Assembly: GCA_937876375.1 (NCBI GenBank)
Contig: CALEHY010000006.1
Coordinates: 13,812-77,811 of the forward strand
Source of the DNA: an uncultured Clostridia bacterium
Lineage (GTDB): Bacteria > Bacillota > Clostridia > Oscillospirales > Acutalibacteraceae
Direction: 5' to 3'
Length of the DNA: 64,000 nt
The notes beneath the pieces were generated by a model. The model had not been told where the DNA came from, made no database searches, and saw only the letters and a program-made list of their open reading frames with translations. Position numbers and translations under genes: made by a program. Below are positions 8,841-17,369 of this stretch, in pieces. The first letter of the stretch is position 1, and every line of letters starts with the position of its first letter.

Positions 8841-9305
8841 TTAATATTCTATTCCAAATCTTGCCTTTGCACCATTATCAAATGGGTGCTTTTGCTTCGA
8901 CACAAGGGTGATATAATCGGCTATTTTGAATAGCTCATCATCAGCCCTGTGACCAGTTATAACATACTCCTTTTCGCCACATGAAAGCAAGCTAATCGCC
9001 TCATTAATAGACAAAAATCGTGGTATTATATCAATAAACTCGTCCAAAATAATCATATCATGGTCGCTGTTCTTAACACATTCGACTGCACCATTTACCC
9101 ACTGAATGTAGCTATCGTCAGGATTAAATGGTAGGCTATCAGGAGCATCAAATATATCAAATGGCAAGACAGATAGCTCACTAGATTTGTTATCCTTCAA
9201 AAACTGGATAAGAAGTACTGATTTGCCTGCACCAGTGGCACGCATACCAGCACCAATAGCCGCAGTGGTCTTGCCCTTGCCATCACCGTAGTAAATCTGT
9301 ATCAT
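8841..9305 (-). CDS. cobO: Corrinoid adenosyltransferase, CobA/CobO/BtuR type
   Basis: A 154-residue protein with an N-terminal P-loop G-D-G-K-G-K-T-T (residues 7-14), diagnostic of the CobA/CobO/BtuR adenosyltransferases that transfer the 5'-deoxyadenosyl group of ATP to cob(I)alamin, giving coenzyme B12. A Walker B-like 'DMIILDEFID' follows near residue 83. It is slightly shorter than the 170-200 residues usual in Proteobacteria, like other clostridial copies. Its start overlaps the mreB stop by 4 nt and ecfT follows. Adenosylation next to an uptake transporter fits salvage of imported corrinoid. Confidence 0.88.
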   Translation of the reverse strand: MIQIYYGDGKGKTTAAIGAGMRATGAGKSVLLIQFLKDNKSSELSVLPFDIFDAPDSLPFNPDDSYIQWVNGAVECVKNSDHDMIILDEFIDIIPRFLSINEAISLLSCGEKEYVITGHRADDELFKIADYITLVSKQKHPFDNGAKARFGIEY

Positions 9306-10330
9306 CTTATTCTAACGTCTTCCTTTGTCCTAAAGCGATAACCGTAGTTGTCCAGTATGCCCATCTTATTCAGTGCAACAGCAGCGCCCTTGGCAGCACA
9401 TAGGCTAGGTTGTGGCACAACATTTGCCTCTACCTCAAGTGCCTTGCTGAACAGCTCATCAAGGCCATAAAGTTCTGCAGAGCCACCAGTTAAATATATT
9501 CCAGAATTAGTAATATCAGCAACCAGCTGTGGTGAGGTACGCTCAAACATAATAATTGCAGCAGCGACAATCTCATCAAGCATAGGCTTTAGGCAATCAC
9601 ATATCTCGTTAGATGATACCTCAACAGTCTTTGGCATACCATCTGTAGCAGATCTGCCCTTTGCTGTCATAGTGATATCCTCTGCTCTAGGGATAGCACA
9701 ACCAATAGCCTTCTTGATTTCCTCTGCAGTACGAACACCAATAAGAATATCGTGCTTGTCCTTCATATATCTAACAATTTCCTCATCAAAGGTATTGCCA
9801 GCAATCTTCAGTGTCTCTGTCTGACTCATAGAGCCTTGTGACACAACAGCCATATCAGTAGTACCACCACCGATATCAACGACGAAAGCACCATTAGGCT
9901 GTGATGGGTCAACCTTTGCACCGAATGCAGCACAAAGTGGCTCCTCGACCAAGCACACTGACCTAGCACCAGCTGTGATAATAACTGAAATAAGAGTGCG
10001 TTTCTCAACGTCAGTAGCAAGTGCTGGCGATGATGCAACAACTCTAGGTTTAAATATATTCTTCTTTATAACACGATTGATAAAGTACTTTACCATCTGC
10101 TGTGTGAGGTCGTAATTGCTGATTACACCATCACGAATAGGCTGAACAACAGCAACGCCCTTTGGCTCTCTACCCTCTAGGTAATATGCTCTACGACCAG
10201 CATATAGCATTCTGCCGCTGTCGATATCATAAGCAACATATGATGGCTCGTTAACCACTATGCCTTTATTTGGCACAGATATAACGATACTGCTTGTACC
10301 CAAATCAATTCCTAAATCGTATCCAAACAA
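9302..10330 (-). CDS. mreB: MreB/Mbl-family actin-like cell-shape protein
   Basis: A 342-residue actin-fold ATPase that forms membrane-associated filaments guiding lateral wall synthesis. Phosphate-1 motif 'GIDLGTSSIVI' (residues 7-17), phosphate-2 'VDIGGGTTDMAVV' and the adenosine motif 'GIYLTGGSAEL' are all present, and length is normal. It is separated from upstream recD2 by 39 nt without a terminator and overlaps the downstream adenosyltransferase by 4 nt. It is not next to mreC/mreD here, so it may be an Mbl/MreBH-like paralogue rather than the mreBCD copy. Confidence 0.9.
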   Translation of the reverse strand: MFGYDLGIDLGTSSIVISVPNKGIVVNEPSYVAYDIDSGRMLYAGRRAYYLEGREPKGVAVVQPIRDGVISNYDLTQQMVKYFINRVIKKNIFKPRVVASSPALATDVEKRTLISVIITAGARSVCLVEEPLCAAFGAKVDPSQPNGAFVVDIGGGTTDMAVVSQGSMSQTETLKIAGNTFDEEIVRYMKDKHDILIGVRTAEEIKKAIGCAIPRAEDITMTAKGRSATDGMPKTVEVSSNEICDCLKPMLDEIVAAAIIMFERTSPQLVADITNSGIYLTGGSAELYGLDELFSKALEVEANVVPQPSLCAAKGAAVALNKMGILDNYGYRFRTKEDVRIR

Positions 10331-10369
10331 TTTTCAAATCTCCATAATCGAATAATTTATTCTATTATA

Positions 10370-12583
10370 TTATACATTATTAGTATTTTCAATAAAGAAT
10401 TTTAGTGCAGAATATCTGCGTGATTTTTTATCATTATTAACCATAGTAGCGATACCCTGTTCGTTACCAACAAGCACTAGCAAATTCTTCGCTCTAGTGA
10501 GTGCTGTGTAGAACAGATTGCGATAGGCAAGCTTCTGTGGTGTGGCAACAACTGGCATAACAACAGCACTAAATTCACTACCCTGTGACTTGTGTACAGT
10601 CATAGCATAGGCTAGCTCTAGCTCTCTAACATTCTCTGTGGAGTACATAGCCTCCTTGTCATCGTACTGAACATTGATGATATTATTCACCCTATCAATA
10701 TGGGTCAAGATACCTATATCGCCATTAAAAACGCCTGCACCATGCTCTGCAAGTCTAAACCAAGGCACGTCGTAATTGTTTTTAATTTGCATTACTCTGT
10801 CACCCTCACGCAAGATATAACCCTTGTAGCGTAGCTCTTGCTTATCCTTTGATGGTGGATTAAGCTTTTCTTGTAGCAGAGCGTTGATATTCTGTGTACC
10901 AACCTCACCCATTCTGCTAGGACAAAGCACTTGAATATCACTCATAGGGTCAAATCCATAGCTTGCTGGCAAACGTGAGGTCACTAAATCAAGTACCTTC
11001 TTTGGTGCAAGATACTTTGAATTCTCTTTTAATAGGAAGAAATCTGACTCTGGTGTGTTGTCAATCTCTGGCATTTCACCCTTAACAACCTTGTGTGCAT
11101 TGGTAACAATTCTGCTCTGCATCGCTTGACGGAACACCTTGTCAAGCTTCACTACTGGAATAATATCGCTGTCAATCATATCCTTTAGCACATTACCAGC
11201 ACCAACTGGTGGTAGCTGATCTTGGTCACCCACCATAATCAGTCGACAGTGTAATGGCAATGCATCGAGCAGTGCAGAAAATAGTGTTACGTCAACCATC
11301 GACATTTCATCGACGATAACAGCGTCATAATCAAGAGTGTTGCTCAAATTATGCACAAAATTAGGCAAGTCGGAGTCATCCTTGTACTCAACCTCTAGCA
11401 AACGATGGATTGTGCTTGCCTCATAGCCAGTCAACTCCTCCATACGCTGGGCAGCACGACCAGTTGGCGCTGCCAGAGCAACACGAAGCTGTCTGTTTTT
11501 CATAAGGCTGATAATACCTTTTACAGTGGTAGTTTTACCAGTACCAGGTCCACCTGTGAGTATCAGCAGACCCTTGTTCACAGCGATTTCAATCGCTTCT
11601 CTCTGTTTGTCATCAAACTGGATATTGTTTGCCTTTTCAAATGCATATATCTCGCTAGAGTAAAACTCCTTTTCAATAGGTGGATACTCTATCATAATCT
11701 TAATTCGCTCTGCGATACCAAGCTCACTATGATAAATATGAGGTAAAAAGAGAAAATCTCTGCCATTGATATCAACTTGAACGATGGACTTATTCTCTAT
11801 AGCATTATCGATAGCAATGTCGACAGTGTCACTATCACATTCTAGCAAATCACACGCTGGAGCATAAATCTTCTCTCTAGGAATACAGGTGTGACCATTG
11901 CCAAGATTGTATCTAATAATATAGCTGATACCAGCCTCTGCTCTACAGGTGAATGGTGGCTTGTCCTCAAGATTTTCGACTATCTCATCAGCTCTATCAA
12001 ATGTTATTCCAGTAGCTTGGCCAATTAAGGCATAAGGATTGGCCTTAATTACGTCAATAGCCTCTCCCTTTAGCAATCCATAGGTCTTAATAGCCTCATT
12101 TTGCGACAAACCAAGTGCAGTTAGACCGACCATAGTCTCCCTAGCCAAAAACTGAGCCTTGAACTCCTTGCTAATCTGTCTTGCTTTAGCGTGGCTGATA
12201 CCCTTGATTGTTGCAAGCCTTGCTGGCTCGTTCTCGATGACGTCAAAGGTATTAACACCAAACGCCTCAACAATTTTTGTTGCTGTGGACTCTCTAACTC
12301 CACGGATAATACCGGACGATAGATATCGTAGGATACCACCAGCGTCTGCCGGTAGTGTCTGCACAGCCGACTCTGCCTTAAACTGACGGCCAAACGATGG
12401 ATGAAATCCCCATTTGCCCCTACACTCGACAGTAGCGCCGATAGCTAGCTCACCCAGGCTACCAACAACAGTGACACCCTCGTCACCAGTATTGATTTCG
12501 GCAACGCAAAAGCCAGTCTCATCGCTGTAAAAGGTAATATCCTCAACAGTGCCTATTAAATTTTCAAGCACTTCATTTTCCAT
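10370..12583 (-). CDS. recD2: RecD2-type 5'-3' DNA helicase
   Basis: A 737-residue superfamily 1B helicase of the RecD2/TraA type found in bacteria without RecBC. An OB-like N-terminal domain and helix-hairpin-helix segments (about 95-165, 'GIIRGVRESTATKIV' and 'IKGISHAKARQI') precede the helicase core with Walker A 'GGPGTGKTTT' (near 340), Walker B 'VDEMSMVD', 'AMTVHKSQGSEF' and 'FYTALTRAKNLLVLVG'. All motifs appear intact. It acts in DNA repair and replication-fork processing. It has its own promoter, follows the tuf terminator, and appears to head the operon that continues through mreB to the ECF genes. Confidence 0.93.
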   Translation of the reverse strand: MENEVLENLIGTVEDITFYSDETGFCVAEINTGDEGVTVVGSLGELAIGATVECRGKWGFHPSFGRQFKAESAVQTLPADAGGILRYLSSGIIRGVRESTATKIVEAFGVNTFDVIENEPARLATIKGISHAKARQISKEFKAQFLARETMVGLTALGLSQNEAIKTYGLLKGEAIDVIKANPYALIGQATGITFDRADEIVENLEDKPPFTCRAEAGISYIIRYNLGNGHTCIPREKIYAPACDLLECDSDTVDIAIDNAIENKSIVQVDINGRDFLFLPHIYHSELGIAERIKIMIEYPPIEKEFYSSEIYAFEKANNIQFDDKQREAIEIAVNKGLLILTGGPGTGKTTTVKGIISLMKNRQLRVALAAPTGRAAQRMEELTGYEASTIHRLLEVEYKDDSDLPNFVHNLSNTLDYDAVIVDEMSMVDVTLFSALLDALPLHCRLIMVGDQDQLPPVGAGNVLKDMIDSDIIPVVKLDKVFRQAMQSRIVTNAHKVVKGEMPEIDNTPESDFFLLKENSKYLAPKKVLDLVTSRLPASYGFDPMSDIQVLCPSRMGEVGTQNINALLQEKLNPPSKDKQELRYKGYILREGDRVMQIKNNYDVPWFRLAEHGAGVFNGDIGILTHIDRVNNIINVQYDDKEAMYSTENVRELELAYAMTVHKSQGSEFSAVVMPVVATPQKLAYRNLFYTALTRAKNLLVLVGNEQGIATMVNNDKKSRRYSALKFFIENTNNV

Positions 12584-12612
12584 AACAAAATCCTAAAAAT
12601 ATTGATACTGAT

Positions 12613-12640
12613 ATTATAGCACAAATATACGAAATATCAA
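12613..12640 (-). promoter_or_regulatory. Promoter of recD2 operon
   Basis: -35 TTGATA (12635-12640), 16-nt spacer, extended -10 TGCTATAAT (core 12613-12618) on the minus strand. Confidence 0.65.
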
Positions 12641-12669
12641 CCTAATACAAGAATAACAACGCAAAAAAA

Positions 12670-12692
12670 GACAGGTAGAAAATCTACCTGTC
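12670..12692 (-). terminator. Terminator after tuf
   Basis: Stem GACAGGTAGA (12670-12679) / 12683-12692 with a 3-nt loop, followed by a 7-nt T run on the minus strand (A run 12663-12669). It ends the rpoB-tuf cluster. Confidence 0.9.
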
Positions 12693-12714
12693 TTAATTAT
12701 TAAGGTATTATAGA

Positions 12715-13908
12715 TTACTCGTCGATTGAAACAACAACGCCTGAACCTACTGTTCTACCACCCTCACGGATAGCGAAACGAAGACCCTCTTCGATAGCGA
12801 TTGGAGTGATAAGCTCTACGTGCATATCTACGTTATCGCCAGGCATACACATCTCTGTGCCTTCTGGAAGGTTGATAACACCTGTTACGTCAGTTGTTCT
12901 GAAATAGAACTGTGGACGATAGTTGTTGAAGAATGGAGTATGACGGCCACCCTCGTCCTTTGAAAGAACGTAAACCTGACCAGTAAACTTTGTGTGTGGC
13001 TTGATTGAGCCAGGAGCAGCAAGAACCTGACCTCTCTTGATATCAGTTCTCTGAACACCACGAAGTAGACAACCAATGTTGTCACCAGCCTCAGCGTAAT
13101 CAAGAATCTTACGGAACATCTCGATACCAGTACATACTGTTGAACGAGTCTCTTCCTCAAGACCAACCATCTCTACTGTATCGTTAGTGTTTAGCTGACC
13201 TCTCTCTACTCTACCAGTTGCAACAGTACCACGACCAGTGATTGTGAATACGTCCTCAACAGGCATTAGGAAAGGAAGATCTGCCTTACGGTCTGGAGTT
13301 GGGATATAAGCATCAACTGCATCCATAAGCTCCTGAATGCAAGCGCAAGCTGGATCATCATTTGAAGCAGCCTCAAGAGCCTTAAGAGCTGAACCCTTAA
13401 TGATTGGGCACTCATCATCAAACTCGTACTCAGCTAGAGTCTCACGGATCTCCATCTCTACGAGCTCAAGTAGCTCCTCATCATCAACTTGGTCAGTCTT
13501 GTTCATGAATACGATGATTGCTGGAACGCCTACCTGACGAGCAAGTAGAAGGTGCTCCTTAGTCTGAGCCATAGGACCATCTGTTGATGCGATAACAAGG
13601 ATAGCACCATCCATCTGAGCAGCACCAGTGATCATGTTCTTAATATAGTCAGCGTGACCTGGGCAGTCAACGTGAGCATAGTGACGAGCCTCTGTCTCGT
13701 ACTCAACGTGAGCTGTGTTGATTGTGATACCACGCTCTCTCTCTTCTGGAGCCTTATCGATATCTGCATAGTCCTCGAACTTAGCGAAGCCCTTGTTTGC
13801 AAGATACTTTGTGATAGCAGCTGTAAGAGTAGTCTTACCGTGGTCAACGTGACCGATTGTACCAATGTTTACGTGTGGTTTGGTACGGTTAAATTTTTCC
13901 TTAGCCAT
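12715..13908 (-). CDS. tuf: Elongation factor Tu
   Basis: A 397-residue translational GTPase delivering aminoacyl-tRNA to the ribosome. G1 'GHVDHGKT' (19-26), G3 'DCPGHAD', G4 'NKTD', then domains II and III of normal length. AAGGAGG precedes the start. It is the last gene of the rpoB-rpoC-rpsL-rpsG-fusA-tuf cluster. The 91-nt gap after fusA carries a separate promoter, so tuf can be transcribed independently. Confidence 0.98.
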   Translation of the reverse strand: MAKEKFNRTKPHVNIGTIGHVDHGKTTLTAAITKYLANKGFAKFEDYADIDKAPEERERGITINTAHVEYETEARHYAHVDCPGHADYIKNMITGAAQMDGAILVIASTDGPMAQTKEHLLLARQVGVPAIIVFMNKTDQVDDEELLELVEMEIRETLAEYEFDDECPIIKGSALKALEAASNDDPACACIQELMDAVDAYIPTPDRKADLPFLMPVEDVFTITGRGTVATGRVERGQLNTNDTVEMVGLEEETRSTVCTGIEMFRKILDYAEAGDNIGCLLRGVQRTDIKRGQVLAAPGSIKPHTKFTGQVYVLSKDEGGRHTPFFNNYRPQFYFRTTDVTGVINLPEGTEMCMPGDNVDMHVELITPIAIEEGLRFAIREGGRTVGSGVVVSIDE

Positions 13909-13953
13909 TGGAATTTCCTCCTTAAAATTTACAATAGTAAAATTGTTAATGAT

Positions 13954-13982
13954 ATTTTATCAAAATGTTTAGAAAATATCAA
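13954..13982 (-). promoter_or_regulatory. Internal promoter for tuf
   Basis: -35 TTGATA (13977-13982), 17-nt spacer, -10 TAAAAT (13954-13959) on the minus strand, between fusA and tuf. Confidence 0.55.
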
Positions 13983-13999
13983 GTATTTTATAAAAAATA

Positions 14000-16108
14000 T
14001 TAGTCTTTCTTTGAGCGCTCGTTGATGATTGACTCAGAAATTGACTTTGGAACCTGCTCATAGCCATCTGGCTCCATTGTGTACTGACCACGACCCTGTG
14101 TCTTTGAACGAAGATCATTTACGTAGCCGAACATTTCAGATAGAGGTACACGAGCATTAATCTGCTTTGCACCAGCTCTGTCGTCCATGCCCTGGATCTG
14201 TCCACGACGAGAGTTAAGGTCACCGATAACGTCGCCCATGTAATCCTCTGGAACGATAACTGTTACCTTCATCATTGGCTCTAGGATAACTGGAGAAGCC
14301 TTTCTAGCAGCCTCCTTGAATGCCATAGAACCAGCGATCTTAAATGCCATCTCAGATGAGTCAACCTCGTGGTAAGAACCATCGTATAGCTCAACTCTAA
14401 CGTCAACAACATTGTAGCCAGCAAGAACACCGCTCTTCATTGCAGCCTGAATACCAGCATCAACAGCAGGAATGTACTCCTTTGGAATAGCACCACCAAC
14501 GATCTGGTTGTCAAACTCGTAGCCCTTACCAATGCCGTTCTCGTCAAGGTTAGGGAATAGACGGATCTTAACATGACCATACTGACCAGAACCACCAGAC
14601 TGCTTCTTGTACTTGCACTCGTGCTGACATTCTGCAGTGATAGTCTCCTTGTAAGCTACCTGTGGAGCACCAACGTTTGCCTCTACCTTGAACTCTCTTA
14701 GTAGACGGTCAACGATGATCTCAAGGTGAAGCTCACCCATACCAGCGATAATAGTCTGTCCAGTCTCCTCATCAGTGTAAGCCTTGAATGTTGGGTCCTC
14801 TTCTGCAAGTTTTGCAAGAGCAACACCCATCTTCTCCTGGCCAGCCTTTGTCTTAGGCTCGATAGCAACACGGATAACAGGATCTGGGAAGTTCATTGAC
14901 TCAAGGATAATTGGATGATCCTCGTCACAAAGTGTATCACCAGTAGTTGTGTTCTTTAGACCAACAGCAGCAGCGATATCACCAGCATAACATACTGGAA
15001 TATCCTCTCTGTGGTTAGCGTGCATCTGGAGAATACGACCCATTCTCTCCTTGTTACCCTTTACAGAGTTGTAGCAAGGTGTACCAGCCTCGATGGTACC
15101 AGAATATACACGGAAATAGCAAATCTTACCAACGAATGGATCAGTTGCAATCTTAAATGCAAGAGCTGAGAATGGCTCATCATCAGATGAATGACGGCAC
15201 TCCTCTTCGTCAGTATCAGGGTTTACGCCCTTGATTGACTCAACGTCAGTTGGAGCTGGCATATACTCAACGATAGCGTCAAGTAGTGGCTGTACGCCCA
15301 TGTTTCTGTAAGCTGTACCACAGCATACTGGAACCATTTCACCAGCGATAGTAGCGCTACGGATAATTCTCTTGATATCAGCGATAGAAATAGCGTCCTC
15401 GCCTTCCTCAAAATACTTCTCCATTAGCTCCTCGTCCTGCTCAGCAACGAACTCGATAAGAGCTGTTCTGTACTCTGCAGCCTTGTCAGCTAGCTCAGCA
15501 CGAATAGGTCTCTCCTCGAATACAGAACCGCTGTTCTTGTCAGGATCGATATAAACGATTTCATGGTTTTCGATAAGGTCGATGATACCCTCAAATGTAT
15601 CCTCAGATCCGATAGGGAGCTGAATTGGAAGTGCATTACACTTGAAACGATCAAGAACCATGCTCATTACGTTATAGAAATCTGCACCCATGATATCCAT
15701 CTTGTTTACGAATATCATACGAGGTACTTTGTAGTCATCAGCCTGTCTCCAAACAGTCTCTGACTGTGGCTCTACACCACCCTTTGCACAAAGGACAGTT
15801 ACAGAACCATCAAGTACACGAAGTGAACGCTGAACCTCTACTGTGAAGTCAACGTGACCTGGTGTATCGATAATATTGATTCTATGGTTCTTCCAGAAGC
15901 ATGTTGTAGCAGCAGAAGTGATAGTGATACCTCTCTCCTGCTCCTGTGCCATCCAGTCCATTGTTGCTGAACCCTCATGAGTTTCACCAATCTTGTGATT
16001 GATACCTGTATAGTATAGAATACGCTCTGTGGTTGTTGTTTTACCAGCATCAATGTGAGCCATAATACCAATATTTCTAGTTTCTTCAAGAGATACTTTT
16101 CTTGGCAT
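14000..16108 (-). CDS. fusA: Elongation factor G
   Basis: A 702-residue translocation GTPase. G1 'AHIDAGKTT' near the N-terminus, G3 'DTPGHVDF' and G4 'NKMD' are visible, and domains II-V run to the normal C-terminus. The start is preceded by GGAGG 5 nt upstream and lies 27 nt after rpsG, as in the classical str operon. It is the longer, canonical EF-G rather than a short EF-G2 or Tet(O)-like paralogue, judging by motif conservation and position. Confidence 0.97.
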   Translation of the reverse strand: MPRKVSLEETRNIGIMAHIDAGKTTTTERILYYTGINHKIGETHEGSATMDWMAQEQERGITITSAATTCFWKNHRINIIDTPGHVDFTVEVQRSLRVLDGSVTVLCAKGGVEPQSETVWRQADDYKVPRMIFVNKMDIMGADFYNVMSMVLDRFKCNALPIQLPIGSEDTFEGIIDLIENHEIVYIDPDKNSGSVFEERPIRAELADKAAEYRTALIEFVAEQDEELMEKYFEEGEDAISIADIKRIIRSATIAGEMVPVCCGTAYRNMGVQPLLDAIVEYMPAPTDVESIKGVNPDTDEEECRHSSDDEPFSALAFKIATDPFVGKICYFRVYSGTIEAGTPCYNSVKGNKERMGRILQMHANHREDIPVCYAGDIAAAVGLKNTTTGDTLCDEDHPIILESMNFPDPVIRVAIEPKTKAGQEKMGVALAKLAEEDPTFKAYTDEETGQTIIAGMGELHLEIIVDRLLREFKVEANVGAPQVAYKETITAECQHECKYKKQSGGSGQYGHVKIRLFPNLDENGIGKGYEFDNQIVGGAIPKEYIPAVDAGIQAAMKSGVLAGYNVVDVRVELYDGSYHEVDSSEMAFKIAGSMAFKEAARKASPVILEPMMKVTVIVPEDYMGDVIGDLNSRRGQIQGMDDRAGAKQINARVPLSEMFGYVNDLRSKTQGRGQYTMEPDGYEQVPKSISESIINERSKKD

Positions 16109-16135
16109 AATATCCTCCTTGGTAAATCAAACGGA

Positions 16136-16606
16136 TTAATATCTGAAATGAGCAAATGCTTTGTTTGCTTCTGCCATTCTGTGTGTGTCTTCACACTTCT
16201 TAACTGCTCCGCCTGTCTTGTTTGCAGCATCCATAATCTCTGCTGCAAGACGCTCTTTCATAGTTCTCTCACTTCTTGCACGTGCAAATGAGGTGATCCA
16301 TCTTAGACCTAGTGTCTGTCTTCTCTCTGGACGAACCTCTAGAGGAACCTGATATGTTGCACCACCGATACGGCGAGCTTTTACTTCGAGTACAGGCATA
16401 ACGTTCTCCATAGCAGCCTCGAATGTTTCGAGAGGATCGTTGCCTGTCTTTTCTGTGATGATTTCGAATGCGCCGTACACGATCTTCTGTGCGACACCCT
16501 TCTTTCCATCTAGCATGATGTTGTTGATCAAACGAGTAACAACCTTTGAGTTGTACATTGGATCTGGAAGTACATCACGCTTAGCGATCTGGCCTCTTCT
16601 TGGCAT
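16136..16606 (-). CDS. rpsG: 30S ribosomal protein S7
   Basis: A 156-residue primary 16S rRNA binding protein ('MPRRGQIAKRDVLPDP' start, 'GGATYQVPLEV' loop, 'KTGGAVKKCEDTHRMAEANKAF' region), full length. AAGGAGG lies upstream of the ATG. It follows rpsL after a 147-nt gap. Confidence 0.97.
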   Translation of the reverse strand: MPRRGQIAKRDVLPDPMYNSKVVTRLINNIMLDGKKGVAQKIVYGAFEIITEKTGNDPLETFEAAMENVMPVLEVKARRIGGATYQVPLEVRPERRQTLGLRWITSFARARSERTMKERLAAEIMDAANKTGGAVKKCEDTHRMAEANKAFAHFRY

Positions 16607-16753
16607 CTTCGCTTCCCTCCTTCATTATAATTGATGAGTTCATAGGTACTCGGTTATTTTTTGTTTCCGTCGGAGCCAACAAAGGCTTACGCTATCTATA
16701 AATAAGATAAATAAACTATTGTCGGTTTCCCGTAGGTTAACAGAATTTAAGGT
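16607..16753. other. rpsL-rpsG intergenic region
   Basis: 147 nt without an open reading frame. Apart from the rpsG ribosome binding site, no terminator or clear promoter was recognised. The gap is long for a str operon and might hold a leader. Confidence 0.4.
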
Positions 16754-17173
16754 TTACTTCTTTACCTTTGGCTTCTTTGCGCCATACTTTGAACGGCTCT
16801 GCATTCTGCCGTTAACACCCTGTGTATCGAGTGTGCCTCTGATGATATGGTAACGAACACCAGGTAGATCCTTAACACGTCCGCCACGAACCATAACAAC
16901 TGAGTGCTCCTGAAGGTTGTGACCAACACCTGGAATGTAAGCAGTAACTTCCATACCATTTGTAAGACGAACTCTGGCAATCTTACGAAGAGCTGAGTTA
17001 GGCTTCTTAGGTGTAGCTGTCTTAACTGCTGTGCAAACGCCACGCTTCTGTGGAGAAGCATTGTCTGTCATAACATTCTTCTTTGTGTTAAGACCCTTCA
17101 AAAGTGCAGGAGCAGTAGACTTCTTCTCTAGAGACTTACGTCCTGTTCTAACTAATTGGTTAAAGGTAGGCAA
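16754..17173 (-). CDS. rpsL: 30S ribosomal protein S12 (TTG start)
   Basis: A 139-residue decoding-centre protein. The universally conserved N-terminus 'MPTFNQLVR' fixes the start at a TTG codon (17171-17173), with AAGGAG 9 nt upstream; ATGs at 17212 and 17206 would add 11-13 unsupported residues. Loops 'KKPNSALRK' and 'GVRYHIIRG', where streptomycin-resistance substitutions arise, carry the susceptible-type residues (Lys at both key positions as far as can be judged). Its 196-nt leader after rpoC contains two hairpins. Confidence 0.95.
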   Translation of the reverse strand: MPTFNQLVRTGRKSLEKKSTAPALLKGLNTKKNVMTDNASPQKRGVCTAVKTATPKKPNSALRKIARVRLTNGMEVTAYIPGVGHNLQEHSVVMVRGGRVKDLPGVRYHIIRGTLDTQGVNGRMQSRSKYGAKKPKVKK

Positions 17174-17217
17174 TAGTTTATTCTCCTTTCTGTAAAATTT
17201 ATGCATACGCATATCTC

Positions 17218-17245
17218 ATATTTTTACCAATAATAGTAAAAATAT
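17218..17245 (-). other. Inverted repeat in the rpsL leader
   Basis: ATATTTTTAC / GTAAAAATAT, 10-bp arms with an 8-nt loop, ending about 45 nt before the rpsL TTG. The function is unclear. Confidence 0.4.
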
Positions 17246-17262
17246 CAAATAAACGCACGCCG

Positions 17263-17288
17263 TGGAGTGCAGATTTCTCTGCACTCCA
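17263..17288 (-). other. Strong hairpin between rpoC and rpsL
   Basis: A perfect 11-bp GC-containing stem (17263-17273/17278-17288) with a tetraloop (TTTC on plus, GAAA on minus). No T run follows on the minus strand, so it is more like a processing site or attenuator than a full terminator. Confidence 0.55.
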
Positions 17289-17369
17289 TTGACGATTTTT
17301 ACAATTTTTGTGCTAAAATTTTGTTAAAAATCACAAAATCAAACTTGCACAATTACTCATTATAGCTCA

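Noticed and set aside
12584..12660. Cobalamin riboswitch before the recD2-ECF operon
   Set aside because: The short AT-rich leader shows no B12-box-like sequence.
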